Shown here: piece after piece, positions 10,541-21,747 of the stretch
Layout of the letters: each line of letters opens with the position of its first letter
Position numbering within the stretch: the stretch's first letter is position 1
Origin: Allolobophora icterica
Taxonomy: Eukaryota; Annelida; Clitellata; Crassiclitellata; Lumbricidae
NCBI GenBank assembly: GCA_963556255.1
Contig: OY744610.1
Coordinates: 59,827,117-59,891,116, forward strand
DNA length: 64,000 nucleotides
Direction of reading: 5' to 3'
The notes under the pieces: model-generated
The model's input: the letters and a program-made list of their open reading frames with translations, nothing else
What the model was told of the DNA's origin: nothing
The model's database searches: none
Position numbers and translations under genes: made by a program

Positions 10541-10972
10541 TGTCGTGGTCTACGCGGGTGCATGCATCAAGGGAAGAAAACCGACGCGTCAACAAGCTTG
10601 TTTACAACGCACGGAAAATTCTGCAGCAAGCTGTCAACATTAATTCGGTGCATGCAACAAGGATATACGTGTTCAGTAGGACTTTCCAGGGAAAAGTACA
10701 GTGACGTCACAGAACGTTCTGGAATCCGGGAGAACTCTATATAAGATAGACCTGATGTACATTAAGGGCCTTTTGACGAAGATTTGTAAACGTTGAAACA
10801 TTGATCGTATGACGTTCAATCGAGACCAGCCAACCTGTGTGCTGTCTACGATTGTGATATTTGATAGACGAGTTGACTTACTCTACACTTAATCGACTTT
10901 ATTTTTAAATAAAGATCTTTTAATAGTTCCTTCGTTGGTTCGTCGTTGCGATCGAAGGAGTCGACCGCGACA
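10541..10972 (+). repeat. 3' LTR
   Basis: 432 bp with the same sequence as the 5' LTR as far as I can read. It is followed by the GTCTC target duplication at 10973-10977 and by resumed microsatellite. Confidence 0.96.
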
Positions 10973-10977
10973 GTCTC

Positions 10978-11285
10978 TCTCCTTGTTTCTGTCCTCTTTA
11001 TCTGTATCTGTCTGTCTCTGTGTATATTATGTTGTCTGTATTGTGTGCAGTACTTTTTATTATCGTATGTACAGTTTGCACTCATACCTACACACATAAA
11101 AGTACATACATAAAAATTATATGTATATATATGGGCTAATGACTTGTACATGTATGAGTTCATTGAGTGTATACATAGGATTATAAAAGATCAACAGTGT
11201 ATCTATTTATGCGTTAATCTTGTGATATTTATGCACCAACACATGTTCTTTGTTTTCTTATTTTATCCATCAATGTGTATATATA
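10978..11285. other. Non-coding spacer
   Basis: The continuation of the TCTG microsatellite fades into AT-rich unique sequence. No gene is seen. Confidence 0.6.
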
Positions 11286-11287
11286 TA

Positions 11288-12514
11288 CCCGGGTGGCCCA
11301 TTAAAAACGTTCCCAAACTTTGTTAACCTGGCAATTAAACAACTTTAAAGTAAATTGAATCATAGTATATCAAACTAATCATAATTCATATTTGTACAAC
11401 ACAGCCAAAATATAGCGCAAAATACTCAACAGTTTGAGAGGAATTGTTGTTAGAACTGTATGACCCATGGTCACAATTTTGCACAGTTGTTTTATGATGA
11501 CGTTTTACGCGAACAAATGTTTAATTGATCCTCCGCCTTCTCTTGTAATGACCCTTAAACGTTGTTTCCACTGTCCTGTTAACTTCTGTATTTGTGTGTC
11601 GTCTAATAGAGACCATTTTGCATCGAAACTCCAGCAGATACCATTAAATTTTTAGGGAAACGACTAGTTTCATGATAAAGTCTTTCTGGCGCAATTGAAG
11701 ACTTTCGTTCATTGCTAGAGCCGTAAACGCGGCTATTCTGTCTGTTAAGAGGTATTTCCAGTGTGAAATCCTTCTCATCTGTAAAGACTATGTTCTTAAT
11801 ATCAGATTTTGAAAATCGTGTATACAGCGCACGACATCTAACATTGCGTTTCTTTTTAACGTCAGTTGTCAATCTTGTTGTTGGCATTCGTTTGTATGCC
11901 TTCAACTGCTTCTTAGAAAGAATTCTTTGTACTGAGCTACGTGAAATGTTCAGAGTGCTGGCCATTTTGCGTTCAATTGATGTGTGCCAGGTGCATTTTC
12001 CTGCGATTGACACAACTGCTCTACACTCTCAGCATTTTCAACAGTCGTTGCAGTTGTTGGACGACCACTTCCAGGCTTGCGAGCAACGCAACCAGTTTCA
12101 ATAAGCTTATTAATGACTCGGTTTATGCTTTGCCTGACCAGTTTTTACGCGGATATTCCTGAACGATTCGCTTGCCTCGCCAACCCTTCTCCTCAAATGA
12201 TATCTTAATAACAGCGAGATCATCATTTGAAAACACCATGTTTTAATGTTTACTACTTCGAGGACTAGTTTAATCAAGATACTCTCGTTACTTCGCGGCG
12301 AAATAAATGACGTAGTTTTGTGCAAAATTTGTAAACAGGTATGACGTCATAATCTTGCCGCAGGGTGTGACATAATAAACGTATTCTCTTGAAATGTGAC
12401 ATTTGTGCACAGAAATAATTGCTTAACATTTTGGTATAAATTAAAATTTGATATCTCTGAAATTAGATCTTTGCCAGGTTAACAAAGTTTGGGAACGTTT
12501 TTAATGGGCCACCC

Positions 12515-12516
<2 letters not shown>
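11288..12516 (-). mobile_element. Degenerate mariner/Tc1-like DNA transposon
   Basis: The element is 1,229 bp, flanked by TA (11286-11287 and 12517-12518) and inserted next to a TA microsatellite. Its terminal inverted repeats match over about 44 bp: GGGTGGCCCATT... at the left, mirrored at the right, with one extra C at the left end. The transposase lies on the minus strand. TA duplication and inverted termini are typical of IS630/Tc1/mariner. Confidence 0.93.
11560..12238 (-). pseudogene. Broken mariner-like transposase
   Basis: The minus-strand translation starts at ATG 12238 (MVFSNDDLAVIKISFEEKGW...), typical of the N-terminal helix-turn-helix. It then meets stops and changes frame at least twice. 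A middle block at 11603-12013 keeps a second HTH (ISRSSVQRILSK) and the first catalytic Asp in VFTDEKDFT. After VSAGVS the catalytic C-terminus is missing or scrambled, so the second Asp and the third acidic residue are not seen in frame. The enzyme is inactive. An internal deletion is likely, because the element is somewhat short. Confidence 0.85.
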
Positions 12517-12518
<2 letters not shown>

Positions 12519-12555
<37 letters not shown>

Positions 12556-12645
12556 GACTCGATCATCTAAAGATGTACCTAAATATGAATTCAGTATATA
12601 TATATATACTGAAGATATATTATATATATATTATATATATATATA
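12519..12645. repeat. (TA)n microsatellites
   Basis: Several TA runs at 12516-12550 and 12595-12645, next to the mariner right end. Confidence 0.9.
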
Positions 12646-13400
12646 GGATGGAAAATTTCTTACATTGTTGTGCTGTGTATTAGTGCACTATCTGTGTGCG
12701 TATTGATATATTGTTGTTATAGTGTAATCTTCTTGTTTATTTATTCGCCTATAGTCAATGGCTTCTTGTTGATGTATTAGAATGTGGAAAGTTCACAAAG
12801 TCGTGTTTCACACACAAGACTTCTTTGTCGTTTTCAATTTACGACGAGCACTATCTCTTACGAGGCCTGCGATCTCGACAAAGCGATTCGTGAAATCCAA
12901 CCCCGCCCGGGGCCTCCTCCTTTTTTTGCCGAGTGTGAGGGTCTCGTCTAGAGAGAAGCTCCAGTTGTCTCGTGTACCTGAATTTCAATCGAATCACGTT
13001 GTCAAAACTACTTAAGGAGTTAAGAGCCGTTAATATCCAGGCACGTCGCCTTTCGAACGCTTTTCAAAGGAAGTAGAGGCTTGGACGGCATACCTTCAGG
13101 TTTGAGGAATGCTGTTCGCGGGGAGAACTGCCCGTAGGGGGTCGCTTCGCCGCGGGGTGTTTGGCAGTTATCAGCGTGGATGCCACATTTCGGGCAACAC
13201 CCTCGAGGAAGGGGATGGGCTTAAGGAGATAGCGATACCTGGAGAATGGTGGGTCGTGAGCGCCCCGCCCGAGGCGGTCTAGGTCGCTACAAGTGTAGGG
13301 TATGTTCTTCAAGTGCGGTGCACTTGACGCGGTGAGTTTGATCTCCTGTTCTACCGTCAAGTCGTCTGCGAAGTCAAGGGCAGGAAACGTCAGGTGTCTT
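12646..13400. other. No gene recognised
   Basis: Mixed sequence. A minus-strand open frame of 98 codons at 13064-13360 has no recognisable motif and a Pro/Arg-rich composition. It may belong to the 5' side of the LINE fragment that follows. No claim is made. Confidence 0.4.
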
Positions 13401-13519
13401 GAGATGAATTAAGGAAGGAGTTGCTGCAGGCAGACCAGTATCTTACTACGTACTTTCAGCATGCTCTCAACGTACTTTCAGTGTGCTTTTTAAGTTTATA
13501 TTCAGCGTACGTTCAGCAT

Positions 13520-13954
13520 GTCTATAGAGAGGGTTCTGCGGTCGGCTGCACGCTTGGTTGGCGCGAGGTATCTCAAGGTTTGGGCATGTCTCTGAATTTA
13601 TGCGAGACGTCTTCCATTGGCTTCCTGTCCAGCATCGCATCCATTACGGGGTCTCCACCACGGGGTGGCATTGTGTCCTAGGGCGGGCCCCTGCCTACCT
13701 CTGCGAGCTCTTTACTTTAACTTCCGCATGTGCGGGGCGCCTTGGCTTGCGCTCGGTTTTTCGGGGTGATTTTGTTGTTCCCTATGCTCGTACTGCTATG
13801 GCGCAGCGTAGGGCATTCTCCGTGGTGGGTCCTACCGTCTGGAATGACCTCCCTCTCTCGCTTCGTTCCCTCCCTAGGGAGCTCTCAGGTACTTTCTATG
13901 GCCTTCTTAAAACCTTTTTTTTGACTGGGCCTTGAAGGGGCGCTATATAAGTTT

Positions 13955-13975
<21 letters not shown>
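13520..13975 (+). mobile_element. CR1/L2-like LINE 3' fragment
   Basis: Plus-strand translation gives the typical end of a CR1/L2-type reverse transcriptase: RSAARLVGAR, then HWLPV, YARTAMAQRRAFSVVGPTVW and a C-terminal LKTFFL. One or more frame changes are present near 13560. The 3' end GGGGCGCTATATAAG runs into a (GATA)n tail. It is 5'-truncated and inactive. Confidence 0.8.
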
Positions 13976-14222
<247 letters not shown>

Positions 14223-14460
14223 GTAAAAAAACAGACACGAAGGTCAGAAGGGATTTTGTCGTTGAATTGCAACGGTTGTTTTGAAGTTGACTACGCGATG
14301 ACGTGACTAGGTGACCAGATAATGACACGATGACCTGACCAGGTGAAGACTCGTGAGACATGCACTGGAGCAACCCTCATAATTCAGGCAGCAGAAGCAG
14401 ACCGTAGCATAGTTTTATCCAGACGGTGTAGGAGAGAGAGACAGAGACAGAGATACAGAC

Positions 14461-14491
<31 letters not shown>

Positions 14492-15240
14492 GCGATGGCA
14501 ACCATTCAAACACGCGTACAAACATCGCGACATTCCTACCGTTGCCTATGACGTCCCATCAACGACGTGCCATTCGAATCGACATGCCAGGAATGTCACT
14601 ATCTAGGCACAGACAGAAAGACAGAAAGAGACACAGACATACATACAGAGACAGAGCGAGATAGACAGACAGATACAGACAGACAGAGACAGAGATAAAA
14701 AGAAATACAGACAGAGACATGTAGAGATTAAAAGAAATACAGACAAAGAAAGACAGAGACGCATACAGAGAGACGCATACAGAGAGACAGAGAAACATAT
14801 AGAGACACAGCAACAGAGACATACAGAGATAGGCAGAAACACAGATACAGACAGACAGAGACACACAGACAGAGACAGAACCGTCTTATCCGTCTCCCCC
14901 TTTAAGTTCCGTGCCTGAAATCGTCGCGGTCAAAAGTGGCACAATAACTTGACGGATATTGTAAGATTCCATTATACTCGTGACTACGTGCTGTCGAAAG
15001 CTTTGTCGCAAACGTCAGGGTAGAGTTCACGGCGATGATTAACGACGCGTCTGTGATTGAGCGGACACCTGTGACACGGCGTGACGTCGCGTCATGCCAA
15101 GTCATGTCACGTCGTAACGTTAGAATTGTTATTCTTACATTCCGTAACGGTTTACTTGCTGTTGTTGACTCCAAGATAACGGAAGTAATACATTAACACT
15201 GGTTATTTAATCTAATCTGTTATGTATCTTTTGAAGTTAA
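14223..15240. other. Non-coding with GACA/GAGA tracts
   Basis: GACAGA-rich runs at 14428-14492 and 14607-14880. The remainder is unique. No gene is seen. Confidence 0.6.
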
Positions 15241-15361
15241 TCAGTGTCACAGTGGTTGACGGTGGTTAATCTTGAGTCAAAAGAAATTGATAACTTGTTG
15301 TCAGGTTTTGTATATCCACAGAAAACGACTGGGTATACCTTTGTTGGATTGTTGTCGTTAA

Positions 15362-15560
15362 TGTTGCATCGTTATTGTTGTTGTTGTTGCATCGTTGTTG
15401 TCGTTGTTGGATCTTTGTTGTCGTCATTGCTGCATCATTGTCGTTGACGTTGTTGCTGCATCGTTGCTGTCGTCGTTGTTGCATCGTTGTCGTTATTGTT
15501 GCGTCGTTGTTGTTGTCGTTATTGCTGTGTAGTTGTTGTTGTTGTTGTATCTGCCATTCA
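15362..15560. repeat. TTG/TCG trinucleotide repeat
   Basis: Imperfect GTTGTTGTCGTTGCATC units over about 200 bp. Confidence 0.9.
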
Positions 15561-15747
15561 GTCCAAAAATCTTTCAACAGTCGAACCTCGCCTCACGTTT
15601 TGCTTCTTGTTTCAATCGCAATAAGATTTGTTTAAGTTTCTTTATTGAGTTTCTTTAAGACCTTACGACAGGCAGGACTGAATAGTGAATGAACATTACC
15701 TGACTAATAATATGCAATAGATGATTAATACCCGTGTGCAAGGCTAG

Positions 15748-16080
15748 ATAGTCTATCGTCATCATCAGTTCCTGATGCCAGCCAGTTGGCGGCGATGGGT
15801 ACGAATAAATGATCTCCATTGTTCTCAGTCAGTTGTCAAGTCCATTGCTTTCCTTAATGTTAGTCGAAGTGATGTTATGTCCTCAGTTATATTATCTATC
15901 CAGCCTAGTCTTGGTCTGCCTTTGTTTTTTCCCCCTTGAATCTTGCATGTAGTGCATTGTGTGGAATACAGACAACTGGCATTCTCTCTACATATCCAAA
16001 CCACCAGAGTCTTCGTTGAATGACTTTGTTTAGCAGAGTTGTTTGGATACCTAATGATTGTCTTAATATAGGTTTCCTCA
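15748..16080 (-). mobile_element. RTE-like LINE 3' fragment
   Basis: It is homologous to the fragment at 1450-1690 and shares the CAGTTCCTGA.GCCAG and CGGCGAT.GGTACGAATAAATG blocks. The minus-strand translation includes RRLWWFGYVERMPVVCIP, a signature of non-LTR RT C-termini, followed by a (GAT)n tail. It is truncated and degenerate. Confidence 0.75.
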
Positions 16081-16093
16081 CTTCACTTTCTCG

Positions 16094-16810
16094 TCCAGTG
16101 TTCGTGACTTAGGTGTCACTCTGGACAGCGCGCTCACTTTTGCTGAGCACATTTCCAACCTCACCCGCTCCTCTTACTTCCACTTAAGGCGTCTCCGGGC
16201 TATTCGGCGGTCTGTCTCATCTTCGACCTTCACCTCAATTGTTCATGCATTCGTGTGCTCTCGGATTGACTACTGTAATTCTCTCCTTATTGGCCTTCCC
16301 AAGATCCGTCTTTCTCCTCTCCAGTCCGTACTCAATGCTGCTGCTAGACTCATTGCCCGCCTTTCTCGGTTCTCTCATATCTCCACCTTCATGGTTGAAC
16401 ACCTCCATTGGCTCCCTCTCTCTGCCCGTATACAATTCAAAGTGCTTATTCTTGTGCTTAAATCTCAGCTGGGTCTTGCTCCACAGTACTTACGTGATCT
16501 GTTTCAACGGCCTCATTCTGCTGCTTCGCTGCGTCGTCTCCGATCTTCTGATCGTCTTGACCTCTTAGTTCCTCGTGTCAGGACAACTATGGCTCAGTCC
16601 AGGTCCTTTGCCTGCATAGGTCCCTCACTTTGGAACCGACTTCCTCCTTCTGTCCGCACCACCATTCTCTCTGGTAGCGTTGCTTCTTCCTTTTCTCACC
16701 TTAAATCCTGCTTTTTCTCTCGGGGTCTCGCGCACTGGGAGCGCCTCTGAATGGTATATACCGCGAGAGGCGCTTTATAAATGCCCATATACAATACAAT
16801 ACAATACAAT
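16094..16810 (+). mobile_element. CR1/L2-like LINE 3' fragment with hairpin tail
   Basis: One open frame from about 16094 to 16750 encodes the RT C-terminal part: RDLGVTLDSALTF, then CSRIDYCNSLL, AARLIARL, HWLPLSARIQFKV and SLWNRLPPSVR. These are conserved CR1/L2 signatures. The 3' end has an inverted repeat (GAGCGCCTCTGA ... CGAGAGGCGCTTTATAA) and an ACAAT pentamer tail. The 5' part is missing, so this is a dead-on-arrival copy, yet it is young enough to keep its frame. Confidence 0.87.
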
Positions 16811-17377
16811 AATATGTCCATACATGCGAGTAAATAGGTCAATTTAGTTTACGAGCACACCAAATGTTTCACCTTCAATCACCCGTTGGCAACATCGCGT
16901 CGCTAATGCCTGGGTTGAACTGTCCAGGGTTGTGGTCAAGGATACGTGCAAGTTCTAGCTAAGCACTTCTAAGATCGAGGGCTCGCTTCGTGCTTTCGAT
17001 GGAGGTGGGGGAGGGGCACTTGACACAGTTAAGAGAATCGAAATTCCTACATAAACTGGGCCTCCGTTCGTTAGCAAGGCCGTTGTATTTCCATCACCAT
17101 CAAACGGTCAGTTGAAGAAAGCTGTCGTCTAACTTCAAGTGTCCTTCGTCACTTCGAGCGTTGTATTTTCGTAGCGTGTCAGTCGACGAAGAGTCTCAGC
17201 CGACGAGGTTTAACTGATTCAGGTAGAGAAGCTCAACCTGACCGATGTCAATAGCTTCCCATCGAAAAGTATAATACGGGCTCTCGAGCTTCGATTTATT
17301 TAGCCAGAACTTAACCGTCTCAAGCCTCAACCCTGGACGTATTGTCGGCACTATGTTGTTGATACGTGACTTTAGCT
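16811..17377. other. No gene recognised
   Basis: Unique sequence of moderate GC, with no convincing open frame or repeat. Confidence 0.5.
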
Positions 17378-18180
17378 AAGAAAAGAATAGGAGAGATATG
17401 AATAGAGTAGGAGAATCAAGAATAGAGTAGGAGAGAGAAGAATATAGTAGGAGAGATATGAGTAGATAGAGAGAATCAAGAATAGAGTAGGATAGAGATG
17501 AATAGAGTAGGAGAATCAAGAAAAGAGTAGGAGAGAGAAGAATAGAGTAGGAGAATCAAGAATAGAGTGGAGATAGTAGGGGAATCAAGAATAGAGTAGG
17601 AGAGAGAAGAATAGGGTAGGAGAGATATGAGTAGATAGAGAGAATCAAGAATAGAGTAGGATAGAGATGAATAGAGTAGGAGAATCAAGAAAAGAGTAGG
17701 AGAGAGAAGAATAGAGTAGGAGAGAGAAGAATAGGGTAGGAGAGATATGAGTAGATAGAGAGAATCAAGAATAGAGTAGGAGAGAGATGAATAGGGTAGG
17801 AGAATCAAGAATAGAGTGGAGATAGTAGGGGAATCAAGAATAGAGTAGGAGAGAGAAGAATAGGGTAGGAGAGATATGAGTAGATAGAGATAATCAAGAA
17901 TAGAGTAGGAGAGAGAAGAATAGAGTAGGAGAATCAAGAATAGAATGTAAGAGAGGCAAGAATTAAGCAAGAGAGGCAAGAATAGAGTAGGAGAGAGATG
18001 AATAGAGTAGGAGAATCAAGAATAGAATAGGAGAGAACAATACAGTGCAAGAGTGAAGAATAGAGTAGGAGAGCCAAGAATAGAATATTAGATAGAAGAA
18101 TAGAGTGGGAGAGAAAAGAAAGCAGTAAGAGAGGCAAGAATGGAATAGGAGAGGCAAGAATGGAATAGGAGAGATAGTAG
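17378..18180. repeat. AGAATAGAGTAGGAG minisatellite
   Basis: About 800 bp of nested units built from GAATAGAGTAGGAGA and GAGAATCAA. It is purine-rich on the plus strand. It generates long artefactual Ser/Leu/Tyr frames on the minus strand. Confidence 0.95.
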
Positions 18181-18480
18181 AACAGTGTATTGCCTGAATA
18201 TATAGCACATGATTCTAACAGTATGCAGAGTTCAGATTCTTGCTCTCTGCAAAAAGCCTCAGACAGGTTAACCAGTGACAGGTTGTCAACGAGGACACAT
18301 GCACGAAAATGCACTTTCAGCGAGGATGGGCAATAAAGCATAAAAATGCGGTCCACTTGAAAATTCCACATCGTCTGAGAATGCCGAGACCTTTCAGGTG
18401 TCTTGTGCATGCCGACAAAGACAGCAGGTGGTGATGCACACGCGGGCATAACGGTTTTGACATATCTAAACCGGCGGGAC
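18181..18480. other. Unassigned unique island between minisatellites
   Basis: About 300 bp of balanced composition between two repeat arrays. Minus-strand frames stay open but match nothing I know. It could be a lone exon or old transposon sequence. Confidence 0.25.
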
Positions 18481-18489
18481 ACAATAGCC

Positions 18490-18820
18490 GTATTAGGAAG
18501 GGTAGGGGAAGGTGAGGCAAGGTAAGATATGTGGTTATGTACGTATTTGCTTGGGATTTTATAGAGCGTACAATAAACAATAAACTGTCTAAGGGATTTT
18601 AACAGATGCGTCTTAGGTATGTAAAGGTATATAAAAACAATGAAAGATAAGAAGGTGTAAGGCATTGTAAGCAAGATAAAATGGCGAAGTAAGATAAGGT
18701 AAGAGAAGATAAGGTTATTTGAGGTAAATGAGAGGTATGGCAAGGTAGAGTGGACAATGTAGGACAAAGAGAGATAAGGTATGGTCAGATAAAGATACTG
18801 TAAGGTAAGGTAAGATATCA
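18490..18820. repeat. Degenerate GGTAA/AAGAT array
   Basis: GTAAGGTAAGATA-type pentamer-like repeats, the complementary-strand counterpart of 1141-1440. Confidence 0.7.
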
Positions 18821-18899
18821 TGATTGCCAATTTGCCACACGCCTCCATCAGCACTGGTCCTCAGAGGCTCAGAGGTAGAATCTATCGCTTTCGTCTGAA

Positions 18900-19050
18900 G
18901 CGTATCTACGACATCATGATCATCAACATCATCATGATCATCATGATCATCATCATCATCATGATATCATCATGATCATCATGATCATCATGATCACCAT
19001 CATCATTATCATCATCATCATCAACAACAACAACAACAACAACAACAACA
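18900..19050. repeat. (CAT)n / (CAA)n trinucleotide repeat
   Basis: ATCATCATGATCATC units run into (CAA)n. Confidence 0.9.
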
Positions 19051-19589
19051 CCATACCAACAACCAGACAACCTCACGGATCATAAGACTCGACAACAAGT
19101 TGTTACTTACACAGGCAACAGCACTTAAGCCATATCTTTTAACTGAGTCAGACAGTGTAGGTACAGACGATGGTTAAACTACTTTTCTGTAACATGTCCT
19201 ACATAAAGGTCAGCCATAGAATACAATACACGTCAGCCATAGCATGACAAGCACATATAAGGACAAATAACTACTGAACACGTCTTTGACACTAACGATT
19301 TTAGCGCTTTGACAGTCGAAAATCTAATAATTCATAGCTGTTTATGGCGCTGTCAAACTTTTTATTCTTTCCATATCCTGGATAGCAGTAGCAGAACTAT
19401 TCTCCCTAAAGAATAGCAGAAGCAGAACTATTCACCCCAAAGAATGCCTTAAACAATTACCCATAACGGCAATAAGTTATCCACCTGCTACGCGATGAAC
19501 CTCAAAAGCTCAAGTAGTTAACATTATGAGCATAAGAATCTCGCATCATATTTGACCTGGTTTGATGATTTTGGACTGACAAGTAGCTT

Positions 19590-20126
19590 TATAGTAGAGA
19601 GTAGAACAGAGTAGAACAGAGTAGAACGAGAGTAGAAGACAGTATAATAGACTAGAACAGAGTAGAATAAAGTAGAACAGAGTAGAACAGAGTAGAAGAC
19701 AGTATAATAGGGTAGAGCAGAGTAGAAAACAGTAGACTAGAGTAGAACAGAGTAGAAGGCAGTAGAATATAGTAGAATAGAGTAGAACAGAGTAGAAGAC
19801 AGTACAATAGAGTAGAACAGAGTAGAAAACAGTAGAATAGAGTAGAATAGAGTAGAACAGAGTAGAAGACAGTAGAATAGAGTAGAACAGAGTATAAGCC
19901 AGTAGAATAGAGTAGAACAGAGTATAAGCCAGTAGAATAGAGTAGAATAGAGTAGAATAGAGTAGAACAGAGTAGAACAGAGTAGAAGAGAATAGACGAG
20001 TGTAGAAGAGAGTAGAAGAGAGTAGAAGAGAATAGAACAGAGTAGAAGACAGTATAATTGAGTAGAACAGAGTAGATAACAGTAGACTAGAGTAGAACAG
20101 AGTAGAAGACAGTAGAATAGAGTAGA
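19590..20126. repeat. AGTAGAACAG 10-bp minisatellite
   Basis: About 50 copies of AGTAGAACAG/AGTAGAATAG. A short stretch of the complementary sequence (CTCTATTCTACTC) recurs at 22430-22520 on the other side of the first VWA exon. Confidence 0.93.
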
Positions 20127-20251
20127 ATCAAACATCAGTCGCTACTGAGTAAAGTCGCTGATGAAACCAAAAATTCCGAGTGATTCCGGCCGAAAGTCAA
20201 GCAGGGAATCCGAGAAGACACGGAAACTAATTGTATATAGGCTGTTTTCGT

Positions 20252-20290
20252 GTCACTTCATACCCATGGCTGCCCCAAGGCTAGTATAAG
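20252..20290 (+). mobile_element. SINE family A tail
   Basis: CTTCATACCCATGGCTGCCCCAAGG then CTAGTATAAGGGACTGCT matches the 3' tail of the SINE on the minus strand at 27030-27070. As there, it runs directly into a trinucleotide repeat. Confidence 0.65.
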
Positions 20291-20615
20291 GGACTGCTGC
20301 TGCTGCTCCTCCTCCTCCTTCTCCTCCTCCACATCCTTCTCCTTACCTCCTTCTCCACTTCCTCCTCCTCCTCCTTCTTCTTCTCCTCCTGCTCCTCCTG
20401 CTTCTTCTCCTCCTCCTCCTGCTGCTGCTCCTCCTTCTCCTCCTCCACATCCTTCTCCTTCCCTCCTTCTCCACTTCCTCCTCCTCCTCCTTCTTCTCCT
20501 CCTGCTCCTGCTCCTCCTGCTCCTGCTCCTCCTCCTGCTGCTCCTGCTGCTCCTGCTCCTGCTCCTCCTCCTTTTCATCCTCGTCCTTTTCCTCCTTCTC
20601 CTCCTCCTCCTCCTA
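20291..20615. repeat. (CTC/CTG/TTC)n trinucleotide array
   Basis: About 325 bp of pyrimidine-rich triplets following the SINE tail and ending about 45 bp upstream of the VWA exon acceptor. Confidence 0.95.
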
Positions 20616-20661
20616 TATAAGTGTTCAGATACATACATTTACGCATACGATTACGTTTCAG

Positions 20662-21234
20662 ACTGTGAGAGCGGTAATCCAGCTGACGTCATCTTCCTTC
20701 TGGACGCATCGAACAGCATCTGGCGTCCAGACTTCACCCGCCAGATCGCATTCATCAAGGAACTCAGCCGGATGTTCCGGATCGGACCGAAGCACACGCA
20801 GATCGCCGTCATCACGTACGCCGAGTACCCTCAGTTCCAGTTCCATCTCAACTACTACTCCACCAAGTTCGACATCCTGGCTGCCATCGACAGCATCCGG
20901 CAGATGGGGGGCTACCACACATCGACCCCGGATGCGCTGAGGAATATGCGAGAACGGGGGTTCAACCCTGTCTTCGGGGGCAGAGCCAACGTCACCCGCG
21001 TCGGTATCGTCATCACGGATGGAAACTCTGATGAACGGGAGAAGACGGTTGCTGAGGCTGAGAAAGCCAAAGATGCGGGTATCCATCTGTTCGCCGTCGG
21101 CGTGGGGCTTACAACTGACCTCAGTGAACTCGAGGCCATTGCTAGTCCGCCTTCCAAGTACTATACGTTCACTGTTGATAGCTACGCTGGGCTGGACAAC
21201 ATCAAGGAGCTGCTGGCCATCAAGGCGTGCACAG
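20662..21234 (+). CDS. Two-VWA protein, exon with VWA domain 1 (intact MIDAS)
   Basis: An internal exon of 573 nt with acceptor ...TTACGTTTCAG and donor ACAG|GTACTG, both phase 1, the usual arrangement for shuffled extracellular modules. It starts with a Cys, then runs into a von Willebrand A fold. The metal-ion-dependent adhesion site is complete: DASNS (Asp codon 20703-20705), a Thr in the HTSTPDAL region near 20920, and TDGNSD (Asp 21018-21020). The domain would bind protein ligands through a divalent cation outside the cell. Upstream exons (signal peptide, start) were not found. Open frame before 20662 comes from SINE tail and microsatellite and is not coding. Confidence 0.85.
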
Positions 21235-21531
21235 GTACTGCGCCTTTTTATGAATCTCTGTTTACAGGTGGTTTAACACTTAAAGATCACCATCATCGTC
21301 GTCAACGTTATCACCTTCATCGACATCAACATCATCATCATCACCATCAAGGTCATCAACATTTGCATGATCATCATCATCATGAAAATCATCATTATCT
21401 ACCATCATCATAATTATATCCACCATCTTCATCACCGTATCCATATTCATCGTCATTATCATCCTCATCACCTTCATCGTGTCTCGACAAAATCAGAGTA
21501 ATCGTCACCACCACCACCACCACCACCACCA

Positions 21532-21563
<32 letters not shown>

Positions 21564-21584
21564 GCCACCGCCACCGCCACCGCC

Positions 21585-21677
<93 letters not shown>

Positions 21678-21747
21678 ACCACCACCACCACCACCATCAT
21701 CATCAAGCAACCGTTGTCTTCATTTGTTTCTCGTGTTGTCTTTCCAG
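21235..21747 (+). other. Intron of the VWA gene
   Basis: GT...AG with acceptor TGTTGTCTTTCCAG. It holds a (CAT)n stretch and a very GC-rich CCACCG/CCG array, listed separately. Confidence 0.8.
21506..21712. repeat. (CAC)n-(CCACCG)n-(CCG)n-(CCA)n array in an intron
   Basis: About 207 bp with almost no A/T except the A of CAC. It includes a run of about 26 CCG triplets. It is compositionally extreme compared with the AT-rich flanks. Confidence 0.95.

Larger units (their letters stand above)
4495..10972 (+). mobile_element. Complete Gmr1-like Ty3/gypsy LTR retrotransposon (6,478 bp)
   Basis: The element is bounded by 432-bp LTRs that look identical base for base on reading, with TG...CA ends and a 5-bp GTCTC duplication. 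It carries a tRNA primer site, one uninterrupted gag-pol frame, and a purine tract at the 3' LTR. The pol order is protease, integrase, reverse transcriptase, RNase H. In most Ty3/gypsy elements integrase comes last; the copia-like order is the mark of the Gmr1 clade, known from deuterostomes. Identical LTRs plus an intact frame imply a very recent insertion, so the element may still be active. No envelope gene is present. Confidence 0.93.

Noticed and set aside
4495..10972. Copia-type retrotransposon, from integrase preceding RT
   Set aside because: HHCC and GPY/F-type integrase features, RT motifs and CCHC gag are Ty3/gypsy-like; the order alone is the Gmr1 peculiarity.
17476..18854. Long minus-strand frames rich in Leu/Ser/Tyr
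   Set aside because: They follow the AGAATAGAGTAGGAG minisatellite; the unit has no in-phase stop on that strand.
20250..20661. N-terminal 137 codons of a 387-codon frame leading into the VWA exon
   Set aside because: They translate a SINE tail and a CTC/CTG microsatellite, and a good 3' splice site separates them from the VWA exon.
21235..21413. His-rich continuation of the VWA frame
   Set aside because: It lies after a GT donor in phase and is a CAT/CAC repeat; better read as intron.
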